From the NCBI RefSeq assembly GCF_015207005.2, contig NZ_JADEXS020000001.1, positions 2,480,001-2,544,000 on the forward strand: a DNA stretch of 64,000 nucleotides, given 5' to 3'. Below the pieces are notes generated by a model. The model made no database searches. It was not told the DNA's origin and saw nothing but the letters and a program-made list of their open reading frames with translations. Of this stretch, positions 49,800 to 59,000 are shown one piece after another. This stretch comes from Desmonostoc muscorum LEGE 12446 (lineage in GTDB: Bacteria > Cyanobacteriota > Cyanobacteriia > Cyanobacteriales > Nostocaceae). Each line of letters opens with the position of its first letter. Positions within the stretch are counted from its first letter, which is position 1. Made by a program: the position numbers and the translations under genes.

Positions 49800-51677
49800 A
49801 AATTATATTTAGGTACAAGGTGATTTTATTTGCAAATAAAATACTGGTTTGCACAAAAATTCATCTTGATGAAATATCTCAAAAAGATTAATAGCAAGTC
49901 ATTTGACGATTTTTTATAAAAATATCTGCAATCAGCCTTTCATACTTAGTATGAATTATGTCAAAAAGTAAATTAAAGGCAAGATTAAAGTATAAAATTT
50001 ATCAAGCAGCTTGGGGTTTGATAAAAGAATTAAAGATAGAACCACAAAAATTATCCCAACTTCCAGCCATCCATTGACAACGCAGATGTAAGATAATTTC
50101 TGCATTTTCTTTCAACCAAAATTTACTGTTACCCTTGATTCTTAAGTTGACAACTTGACGAATTAAACTCTCAATTGCTCCACTACCTATTGGTAGTTTT
50201 TGGTCTAGTATCTTAGCGTAATTTAAACGCCTTTCACGATAGGCACGTAAAAGGTAATTTCTCTGTGTGACCATAGTTTTACAACGCTCTCCCGTAGCTT
50301 CAGATATAAATTCATCCATCTGCCTAATTATGGTCATGGCATTACTTTTTTTTAAAGTTCTCCGTGCTTTTTTAAACCAATTATTCCGCTCCTTATCATC
50401 ACTAAACGCTACATCAGCAAATTTCTGTAGCCGTTCAGTAACATGGTAAAAATCAAATAATTGATAAGTCGCATCGGGAGATTTCAATTTCTTTAAAAGA
50501 GGGGGAATATGCTTCCAAATCCATTCAGCACCGTCAGCAACTAATAAAACTTGTTTTGCTTGACTAATTCCCAAACTAATCAGATGCATTTCTAAAATTG
50601 GCAAAAAGCCTTTATAGTCTTCATAAGTGCCATCATTTACAATGTTTATTTCGCCATTTTTAACTTTTTTACCCTGTTCATCAACCACATAAATTGTTAA
50701 TAATTTTGGCTCAACCCATTCCCCTGTAAAGCCGTGCTTGTTTGTTTTGAGATTTTTTCTACCTTTTTTATTAATCCTAATTCTACTCCTGCCACCATCT
50801 ACAGCAATCACAACTCTCTGGTCTTTAAGTATATTCCCACCAGGTAATTTACCTTGTTGCAAGTTAGATATTTTAGTTTGACGTAAATCAATGCTGATTT
50901 GACCAAATTTATATGTCAATCGTTCAATTCGTTTAAGACTAATATTAATTCCCCAATCACCCAGGATTGTATGTGCGGCTTCAAAAGAACTAGCTATGGC
51001 ACCATATTTTGTAATATCTGACCAAACTAATGGGGTCAAGCCTTCTGACATTCCTAACCATTTTAGCAAGGGGCAGAATCCAACATTAGTAGATTTATTC
51101 TTCGCTTTCTTTTCTCTTTTTTGAACAACGTATGGTAATTTAAGATTTACTACAACATTACCTACTGTTAATATTTCCCTCTTCGTATAACCGTGTCTTT
51201 GTGTGTCGGTATGCCACCATCCTTTGGTTTGATTAATTGCTGTTTGATGAGCCGACTCTGATTGAGAAAGCTTATGCAATAATATGGCGATACATTGACC
51301 CGCTAAAACTAAGGCAGCCTGTCTAATTTTTTCTTCTCTTTCTTTAACTATTTTTCCAGACCACTCCTCGATATTTTTCAAATCTAAAAGGTTAGTCACA
51401 TCCTTTTGAAAATCTGATAATGAATCGGCAAAATTTAAATTTGCAGATATATTTTTTTTCATAAAGGTAGATACTTCCTATTTCAAAACTATTCCTGAAA
51501 GGAAATTTTACCTTTTTTTCTAGTAGCAACAATGTACAGAAACTTTGTTTTTGGTAGCAGGTTGTATCTTCTAAGCAATATTGCTGCAACTTTTGTATAA
51601 AATACTAAATATATACGTAAGAGTTTATTAGCGATCGCTCTCCAGGTGGGGTCATCTCACAAAATCGCATTGCTCCC
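49730..51677 (-). mobile_element. Complete ISKra4-family insertion sequence (1948 bp)
   Basis: Perfect 22-base terminal inverted repeats beginning GGGAGCAATGCGATTTTG (49730-49751 and 51656-51677). The flanking 9-bp target duplication is GTTACTAAA (49721-49729 and 51678-51686). It carries one transposase gene on the minus strand. Removing the element and one target copy restores the interrupted kinase frame exactly. Confidence 0.95.
50002..51462 (-). CDS. ISKra4-family transposase
   Basis: 486 residues. The N-terminal part (about 1-190) has a GYTKREILTVGNVVVNLKLPYV segment typical of the family. The catalytic core has the first Asp in VVIAVDGGRSRIR, the second in QVLLVADGAEWIWK, and the C-terminal Glu region in LPIGSGAIESLIRQVVNLRIKG. 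The typical W-H-x-x-H-like FYHVTERLQ block is present. It is apparently intact. It moves the surrounding 1948-bp element. Confidence 0.92.
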   Translation of the reverse strand: MKKNISANLNFADSLSDFQKDVTNLLDLKNIEEWSGKIVKEREEKIRQAALVLAGQCIAILLHKLSQSESAHQTAINQTKGWWHTDTQRHGYTKREILTVGNVVVNLKLPYVVQKREKKAKNKSTNVGFCPLLKWLGMSEGLTPLVWSDITKYGAIASSFEAAHTILGDWGINISLKRIERLTYKFGQISIDLRQTKISNLQQGKLPGGNILKDQRVVIAVDGGRSRIRINKKGRKNLKTNKHGFTGEWVEPKLLTIYVVDEQGKKVKNGEINIVNDGTYEDYKGFLPILEMHLISLGISQAKQVLLVADGAEWIWKHIPPLLKKLKSPDATYQLFDFYHVTERLQKFADVAFSDDKERNNWFKKARRTLKKSNAMTIIRQMDEFISEATGERCKTMVTQRNYLLRAYRERRLNYAKILDQKLPIGSGAIESLIRQVVNLRIKGNSKFWLKENAEIILHLRCQWMAGSWDNFCGSIFNSFIKPQAA

Positions 51678-54039
51678 GTTACTAAATGCCGATCGCGTGG
51701 CGATTTATCGCTTCAATTCAGATTGGAGTGGTAAATTTGTCTTTGAATCAGTGGCAGAGGGTTGGATATCGCTGATAGATGAGCAATCGCGCCAGCCAGA
51801 ATTGAACGAAAACATCAGCGAATGTAGTGCTAAAAATTTAGCTAAACCCCCAGCTGCTGATACTTATTTACAAGAAACGTCAGGAGGTCGCTTTAGCAGA
51901 AGTGAAGTATACCGTATTTGTAATGATATTTACAATGCAGGCTTTAGCGACTGCTACATTAAAATCTTAGAAATTTATCAAGCAAAAGCTTACGCGATTA
52001 TTGCTATTTACCACGGTCAAAAGCTCTGGGGCTTGCTAGCAGTATACCAGAATGCCGGAACTCGTGATTGGCAAGAAGATGAAGTTTACTTGCTCACCCA
52101 AGTTAGTACCCAACTGGGTGTAGCTTTGCAGCAAGCGGAATTTTTACAACAAATGCAACTCCAAGCAGCACAGATTAGCAAAGCTGCTGAAAGGCAAAGG
52201 GCGTTAGCCAACACCGTCGAAAAAATTCGTCAGTCGCTGGAAATTGAAGCTATTTTTAAAACCACTACTCAAGAAGTCCGACGGTTATTAGAAGTAGAAC
52301 GAGTAGCAATTTATCGCTTTTATCCTGATTGGAGTGGCGAATTTGTCGCCGATTCTATTGTTGATGGCTGGACGCCAGTGGTTAAGCCCCAGCCTGTGAC
52401 GGAAGGCGTTCTTGTGCAAGGAACTCAAGCAGGTAAGTATGCACGTAATGAGGTTTTTGTACCTATTTCTCAAGGTGAAAAGCTTTGGGGATTGCTAGTA
52501 GCTTATCAAAACTCCCAGCCCCGTTATTGGCAAGATGAGGAAATTAACTTGCTGGCGCAAGTTGGTGTCCAATTAGGGGTAGCATTACAGCAAGCTGAAT
52601 CTTTGAGACAGGTGCAAGTGCAAGCCCAGAAACTGGCTAAAGCTGCTGAAAGGGAGAAAGCCTTAGCCGCAACCGTAGAGAAAATTCGTCAATCTCTTGA
52701 TATTAACACCATCTTTGCTACCAGCACAGAAGAAGTCCGACGGCTATTAGAAGTCGATAGAGTGACAATTTATCGATTCCGGGCTGATTGGAGTGGGGAA
52801 TTTGTCGCTGAATCCTTAGCCCAAGGTTGGATACCAGTCAGGGAACTTGTAAGTGCCATTGCAGATGATTACTTGCAAAAGACCCAAGGCGGAAACTTTG
52901 CTAATGGTAAAATACTAGTCATTAAGGATATTTACAAGATTAATTATTCTGTCTGTCACATTGCCTTAATCGAGCTAATTCAGGCCAGGGCATATATGAT
53001 TGTGCCAATTTTTCAGGGGGAAAAACTCTGGGGATTACTAGCAGCATATCAAAATATGAAACCCCGTGATTGGCAAGAAGATGAAGTTGATTTGCTGATG
53101 CAGATTGGCACTCAGTTAGGAGTAGGACTTCAGCAAGCGGAATTACTGGAACAGACTCAACGTCAAAAAGAAGAACTCACCCAAACTCTCAAAGAATTAC
53201 AGCAGACTCAAAGCCAGTTGATTCAAAGCGAGAAAATGGCAGGCTTAGGACAATTAGTTGCTGGTATTGCACATGAAATTAACAATCCAATTAGTTTCAT
53301 TTACGGGAATATCACTTATGTTAGTGAACATGCCGAAAATTTATTCAAATTACTCCGTTTCTATGAAAAACAGCATCCACAAATAACAGCAGAAATTCAA
53401 AAGCAAGCAGCAGAAATAGACTTAGATTTTATCGCCGATGACTTACCAAAAATTCTCACTTCAATGACAATGGGTGCAGACCGGATTTCTCAATTGGTAT
53501 TGTCCTTACGAAGTTTTTCTCGACTCGATGAAGCCGAAATGAAACCCGTTGATTTGCATGAAGGCATCGACAGTACTTTGTTAATTTTACAACATCGGCT
53601 ACAACCACATACCAATTCTTTTGCCATTGAAATAATTAAGGAATATGGTGATTTACCTGCGGTGGTCTGCTATGCAGCGCAGATGAATCAGGTATTTATG
53701 AATATTCTCAATAATGCCATTGATGCTCTGGAACACTCAGTAAATTTTGGTCAAATAATTGAGAATCCTAAAATATGGATTCGGACAAAAGTCCGAGAAT
53801 GGAATACTATTTTAATTTGTATTGCAGACAACGGTTGTGGTGTTCCAGAAATGGTGCGATCGCGTATTTTTGAACCTTTCTTTACTACTAAGCAACCTGG
53901 TCATGGTACTGGTTTGGGGCTATCTATTAGCTATCAAATTATTGTGGAAAAACATGGCGGTAATATCAAGTGTGTTTCTGAACCTGGTAATGGCTGTGAG
54001 TTCTGGATAGAAATTCCCATGAAACACAGAGTTCGTTAA
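51646..54039 (+). CDS. Multi-GAF sensor histidine kinase, 3' fragment
   Basis: A 797-residue open frame starting with GTG inside the right end of the IS. Codons from 51687 on are the remainder of the kinase begun at 48975. It holds the rest of GAF2 (to about 165), GAF3 (about 190-315), GAF4 (about 345-500), a coiled linker (LLEQTQRQKEELTQTLKEL), a HisKA domain with phospho-His543 in VAGIAHEINNP, and an HATPase domain. The HATPase has N-box NQVFMNILNNAIDAL, G1 IADNGCGVP, F FEPFFTTKQ, G2 GHGTGLGLSI. Repeated GAFs share WSGEFV and GEKLWGLL. Signal input through GAF1 is lost; a constitutive or unregulated kinase is possible if expressed. Confidence 0.88.
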   Translation: MGSSHKIALLPLLNADRVAIYRFNSDWSGKFVFESVAEGWISLIDEQSRQPELNENISECSAKNLAKPPAADTYLQETSGGRFSRSEVYRICNDIYNAGFSDCYIKILEIYQAKAYAIIAIYHGQKLWGLLAVYQNAGTRDWQEDEVYLLTQVSTQLGVALQQAEFLQQMQLQAAQISKAAERQRALANTVEKIRQSLEIEAIFKTTTQEVRRLLEVERVAIYRFYPDWSGEFVADSIVDGWTPVVKPQPVTEGVLVQGTQAGKYARNEVFVPISQGEKLWGLLVAYQNSQPRYWQDEEINLLAQVGVQLGVALQQAESLRQVQVQAQKLAKAAEREKALAATVEKIRQSLDINTIFATSTEEVRRLLEVDRVTIYRFRADWSGEFVAESLAQGWIPVRELVSAIADDYLQKTQGGNFANGKILVIKDIYKINYSVCHIALIELIQARAYMIVPIFQGEKLWGLLAAYQNMKPRDWQEDEVDLLMQIGTQLGVGLQQAELLEQTQRQKEELTQTLKELQQTQSQLIQSEKMAGLGQLVAGIAHEINNPISFIYGNITYVSEHAENLFKLLRFYEKQHPQITAEIQKQAAEIDLDFIADDLPKILTSMTMGADRISQLVLSLRSFSRLDEAEMKPVDLHEGIDSTLLILQHRLQPHTNSFAIEIIKEYGDLPAVVCYAAQMNQVFMNILNNAIDALEHSVNFGQIIENPKIWIRTKVREWNTILICIADNGCGVPEMVRSRIFEPFFTTKQPGHGTGLGLSISYQIIVEKHGGNIKCVSEPGNGCEFWIEIPMKHRVR

Positions 54040-54154
54040 AAAAGAGCTACCGACCATATCATGTCCCGTAAAAGACTTATGATTTAGGCTGATGCGGGGA
54101 CGCGGAGAATTTTTTTGATAAGTGATTAGGCAGACATGATCTGATAATCTTGGG

Positions 54155-55618
54155 CTATTGCTGGCGCTTGCGCTTATGGGACTGCCAAAGTTGATCGCAA
54201 CCCCAAATTAAGATTCCGATCGCGAAGCCAAAAAGTAAACTGTAGGCGATCGCAGCAGTAAAGCGATTGGTCACCGGAGTGTGCAAAACTTGGAGAATGG
54301 GGTCATTTTGCACCAAGCTGTAACTAGATGACATGATTCCCCCAGCGCCAATGCCAGTACCGACAGCTAAGATGGTAATTTGTAAATTGCGATCGCTGAT
54401 CTCTTTCTTATCTTCCGCTAAGCGATCGCTTTTTGCTCTGTCTATTTCTACGCGTCCCCGGATGGAGGCGATCGCTTTGTCTAGTAAGCTGGAACCATGA
54501 GTAAAATAACCCAACTCTGCTTTGATTTGTTCTTGGAAATCAGGACTGTTTTCTAAGCTAAATTTTTCTAAGAAGCTAATATCTTCATCTTTGACGATGC
54601 CGCGCATTTGTTGCAGTCTGTCAGCATAGTTTCGCCCATTGATGGCGATGGTGTTTTGGTAAGATTCTAGATATCGTAATAAATTGGCATAGTCTAATGC
54701 CATTTGGGGAAGAGTTTTTAATTTTTGGCTTAAATTATCTAATTTTTCGTCATTTAATAGTTGAGCATCAATTTGTTTAAAATTATTGATTTCAGCTTCG
54801 ATTTTTTGATATTCTTTATTTGTATCTTCATAAACTTCGCGGCTTTTTTGAAAGGCTTTGACTACTTTGGCGCGAAAGAAAAATAAATCTAATAATTGTT
54901 CTTGATATTCATTAAACTTTTCTTCGGCTTCTGGGTGGCTGAAGAACCAAACTAAAACATGGCGGTAATTAGTTAATTGACTAAACAATCCGTATTCAAA
55001 TATTGGGCTGCCAAATAAAGTAGCTGAACCTGCAAATGGCGGAATGGGGTAGTTGTTGGGAAAGAAAGTTTCAAGACATTCATCAGCTAAAGTTTTCAAA
55101 GCTTTTTGGTTTTGGGGATCGTGTTCTGATGACAGCCAAGCAGTAATTATCAGGGTTTGATTGAGAAAGTTTTCATTTCCTCCCAACAGTAAGCAATTGT
55201 TTGGATTCAGCTTTTTGAAAATTTGAATATCTACATCTTCAGTGCGTTGATGATTTTCGTTTTCTGGACGACGTAGATTTAGCCATAATCCATAACTGTC
55301 ATAAAGTCTGAGCGGATAGGCAAACCCTTGGATTAATAAAGGTGAGTTGTTATCTAAATATATCTCACCGTTATCAATAGGAGCTATATCCATTTGTTTC
55401 TCAGCTTTGATTAAAGAAACAATGGGATTATCCAGGTCTTTATCTAAATCCAGCCATTGCATTAAATCAAAATTTGGCTGCAATATTTTCTGGATTATTT
55501 CATTGCAAGTTTGCCAAAGCCAATGTTTATCTCGCTCATTTGCATTATCGCCATTGGCGCTTTTTTGCAGATGAAAGGCAAATAAATGAACATTGGGCGC
55601 GTAGACTTTCGGACTCAT
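54155..55618 (-). CDS. Large two-TM protein, intact copy (putative membrane effector)
   Basis: 487 residues, no named family recognised. It has an N-terminal alpha/beta region (about 1-240) with KVYAPNVHLFAFHL, GFAYPLRLYDSYGLWLNLRRPE and LFGSPIFEYGLFSQLTNYRHVLVWFF. A long helical segment (about 240-395) follows, and two C-terminal membrane helices: ITILAVGTGIGAGGIMSS (about 405-422) and AAIAYSLLFGFAIGILIWG (about 454-472), ending in a basic tail. The domain order resembles CorA-type proteins but the GMN motif is absent. Its ATG overlaps the stop of the small partner by four bases. A damaged paralogue is at 12177-13592. Function unknown; an effector role is my inference from the neighbouring CHAT protease. 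Confidence 0.8.
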   Translation of the reverse strand: MSPKVYAPNVHLFAFHLQKSANGDNANERDKHWLWQTCNEIIQKILQPNFDLMQWLDLDKDLDNPIVSLIKAEKQMDIAPIDNGEIYLDNNSPLLIQGFAYPLRLYDSYGLWLNLRRPENENHQRTEDVDIQIFKKLNPNNCLLLGGNENFLNQTLIITAWLSSEHDPQNQKALKTLADECLETFFPNNYPIPPFAGSATLFGSPIFEYGLFSQLTNYRHVLVWFFSHPEAEEKFNEYQEQLLDLFFFRAKVVKAFQKSREVYEDTNKEYQKIEAEINNFKQIDAQLLNDEKLDNLSQKLKTLPQMALDYANLLRYLESYQNTIAINGRNYADRLQQMRGIVKDEDISFLEKFSLENSPDFQEQIKAELGYFTHGSSLLDKAIASIRGRVEIDRAKSDRLAEDKKEISDRNLQITILAVGTGIGAGGIMSSSYSLVQNDPILQVLHTPVTNRFTAAIAYSLLFGFAIGILIWGCDQLWQSHKRKRQQ

Positions 55619-55965
55619 TTTTTATTTGGTTCTGGGGGTAGGTTATTTTGTCGGTCATCAATTATCTTCTTATAGTCAGGAAATTGATTGATTAAAGTCC
55701 CCTCTTGGTTGGCTGGATTTCGCTTTTTAATAGTAATTTCTTTGGCGGTAAATAGCACAGCATCTCTGACATCTGGATATTTCCTATACCAAGCGATAAT
55801 CGGAACAGCAGCTTCTAAAACTGATTCATTTTCCAAATTTGCCAAAGTTGTCTTGATTGTTGATAAATCCGCCTGACTTTCTTCATCAAAAACAAACCCT
55901 TGCTCCTTTACGACTTGAAAAAAAGCCTCAACAATCGCCTTATCTTCATCAGTTGCCATAATCAT
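55615..55965 (-). CDS. Small acidic partner protein (WY..-DVRDAV motif)
   Basis: 116 residues. An acidic helical N-terminus (DEDKAIVEAFFQVVKEQGFVFDEESQADLSTIK) is followed by EAAVPIIAWYRKYPDVRDAVLFTAKEI and a polar tail. The middle motif recurs in the paralogue at 13589. It overlaps the two-TM gene by four bases and follows the CHAT gene by about 100 bases. This suggests an adaptor or effector-associated domain linking the two. By size and setting it resembles the small effector-associated (EAD-like) adaptors described for bacterial conflict systems, but I cannot assign it to one. Confidence 0.75.
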   Translation of the reverse strand: MIMATDEDKAIVEAFFQVVKEQGFVFDEESQADLSTIKTTLANLENESVLEAAVPIIAWYRKYPDVRDAVLFTAKEITIKKRNPANQEGTLINQFPDYKKIIDDRQNNLPPEPNKK

Positions 55966-56018
55966 ACCTCCATCAAGATTTTCTAGTTGAAATTAATTCT
56001 GCATTACCCGAAATCGTT

Positions 56019-56047
56019 GTAGAGACGTAGCAGTGCTACGTCTCTAC
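56019..56047. repeat. GTAGAGACGTAGC palindrome between operon genes
   Basis: Perfect arms GTAGAGACGTAGCA/TGCTACGTCTCTAC. It lies in the 100-base gap between the CHAT gene and the small partner, so it may tune downstream expression. It belongs to the window-wide palindrome family. Confidence 0.8.
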
Positions 56048-56067
56048 ATTGCGAACGGCATAACGGT

Positions 56068-59000
56068 TTAATTTCCAATCGCACAAAAACCAGCCCAAGC
56101 CGCAGGTTTAGCAAAGGGTTTATCATTGGGATTCTCACATCCATAGTGTTTTTCTAACCGATTCTGAATTATTTGTTTATTTTCTTCATTAATATTTCGG
56201 TGTTCTTCTGTCCACTTGATTAAATCGGGTTGGGTGGCGTTGCGTAACCACTGCTGGGCTTCACAAAGTCCTTGGGCAACCGGTAAAGACGGCAGATTGT
56301 CGTAAAATCGAATCATCAACAACGCCGTAGCAAAGTCATCCACTGACCACAGACTACTCACTACACTAGAACTCCCGGCTTTAAGAAAGCCACTTGGTAA
56401 ACCAATATATTCATCGCTGGTAGTGGATTTGGTGAGTCCGGTTTCGCAGGCGGAAAGGGTGACGAGGCGGCATTCTGGTAAGTTGAGATTGAAGATATCA
56501 ACTAAAGTTAGGCATTTTTCTAGGTCTAGAGTATTACCATCTGCTAATGTTATCTGACGACTTTGGGAGTCTGCACCGGGGATAGGAGAAACACAATTAG
56601 CTAAAGCAATGGCAGAATTCACAGGGGTTTTAATATCAAAGTAGCCGTGACAAGAAAGGTGAATGACTTGCACATCTGGGGAATTTGCCACGGCTTGTAA
56701 TAAAGCTTGTTTGGTGGCTTGGGCTTTTTTTAAAACTGTCGTGGGATGAAAGTGACGCTGAATCGCTTCAACTTCCATATTCGTATAAATCAGGTTGTCG
56801 CTGGGATCTTGGATGGCGAATAAACTTTGTTGCGGCTGATATGGGCGTTTTTTGGCTAACTTCAACAGCTGACAACTGGGTGCATATCTCACGCCGTTAG
56901 GAAATCGATCTAGGAGATAGGATGAGGAGGATGAGGAGGATGAGGGAGATGAGGGAGAGACTGGTAAAGCGTGAAGCGGTAATAAATGCAGGTAGCGATG
57001 GGGGACGAGAATTACAGCGTTGCAGGTATTTGGAACTAAATGAAGTACATCATTAATATGTAGGATGTCTGCTAACTCCTGGAGTTTCCCAGCTAACTGA
57101 TGTCGCCACAGAGGTTTATTTTTGTCGTAAGTTTTGAGATACTCATCTGACCATTTATTTAAAGCGTCGAAATCTTCAGCAGTAGATTTCCAGATTCGGG
57201 GTGTTTGATCTTGGCGGGTGATGATCAAGACGCGAAAGCAATCATTAAATATGTACCATTGCAAAATCGCAGTGTGGTTATCTAACAGCCCTTGAATTTC
57301 GGCAAAGCGGATGTGTTCTAGGGGGATGACTTGCTTAATTAAATCTTGGCGTTGTTGGCGCAGTTGGTTTAGGGATGTTGGTTCAGAATTGTCTGCGGCT
57401 GCTAAACGGCGTTTTTCTTCAGCGATTTGTTGTTGTAGCTGGTGCAGTGCTGGTGAACCTTGATTCGCCAACAGTTCTACTAAGTTACGCGTCTTGCTGC
57501 GTTCGATGTATTCAACTGCTTGGTCATCATATTTTAATTGCAGACAAACTTCCACCATGCTGCGATAAAGCTGATTCCATTCTTCGGCGAGTTTTTGTTT
57601 GATTTCATCGCCAGAGAAAATTTCACCCCGCAGAAATTCTACTGTGTCAATGGCAGATTTAAAAATGTTGTAAGCTTCTGTAAATTGTTTCGCGTCTACG
57701 TAAGCTAACCCCAAGTTGAAAGCAGTGTCAGCATGGTTTTGCGGCAAAGCCTGACGGGTGCGAACTTGCAAAGCATCTTCGTAGCATTTGATGGCAAGTT
57801 CTAAATTATCTGCCCTCTCCCCTCGGATGCGGTTCCTGTAAGCAGCGCCCAGGTTGTTTTGCGTCATTGCCCAATCTATGGGAAAGCGATCGCGGGTGTA
57901 TTCTAGCAAAGCATCTTCGTAGCATTTGATGGCAAGTTCTAAATTATCTGCCCTCTCCCCTTGGATGCGGTTTCTGTAAGCATTGCCCAGGTTGTTTTGC
58001 GTCGTTGCCCATTGTATGGGAAAGCGATCGCGGGTGTATTCTAGCAAAGCATCTTCGTAGCATTTGATGGCAAGTTCTAAATTTTCTGCCCTCTCCCCTT
58101 GGATGCGGTCACTGTAAGCATTGCCCAGGTTATTTTGCGTCGTTGCCCATTGTATGGGAAAGCGATCGCGGGTGCGTTCTCGCAAAGCATCTTCGTAGCA
58201 TTTGATGGCAACTTCTAAATTATCTGCCCTCTCCCCTCGGATGCGGTCACTGTAAGCATTGCCCAGGTTGTTTTGCGTCATTGCCCAATCTATGGGAAAG
58301 CGATCGTGGGTGCGTTCTAGCAAAGCATCTTCGTAGCATTTGATGGCAACTTCTAAATTATCTGCCCTCTCCCCTCGGATGCGGTTCCAGTAAGCAATGC
58401 CCAGGTTGTTTTGCGTCGTTGCCCATTGTATGGGAAAGCGATCGCGGGTGCGTTCTCGCAAAGCATCTTCGTAGCATTTGATGGCAACTTCTAAATTATC
58501 TGCCCTCTCCCCTCGGATGCGGTCACTGTAAGCATTGCCCAGGTTGTTTTGCGTCATTGCCCAATCTATGGGAAAGCGATCGTGGGTGCGTTCTAGCAAA
58601 GCATCTTCGTAGCATTTGATGGCAACTTCTAAATTATCTGCCCTCTCCCCTCGGATGCGGTTCCAGTAAGCAATGCCCAGGTTGTTTTGCGTCGTTGCCC
58701 ATTGTATGGGAAAGCGATCGCGGGTGCGTTCTCGCAAAGCATCTTCGTAGCATTTGATGGCAACTTCTAAATTATCTGCCCTCTCCCCTCGGATGCGGTC
58801 ACTGTAAGCATTGCCCAGGTTGTTTTGCGTCATTGCCCAATCTATGGGAAAGCGATCGTGGGTGCGTTCTAGCAAAGCATCTTCGTAGCATTTGATGGCA
58901 ACTTCTAAATTATCTGCCCTCTCCCCTCGGATGCGGTTCCAGTAAGCAATGCCCAGGTTGTTTTGCGTCGTTGCCCATTGTATGGGAAAGCGATCGCGGG

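Noticed and set aside
54155..55618. Calling the two-TM protein a CorA magnesium transporter
   Set aside because: Only the overall layout is similar. The GMN motif after the first membrane helix is missing and the N-terminal half does not match.
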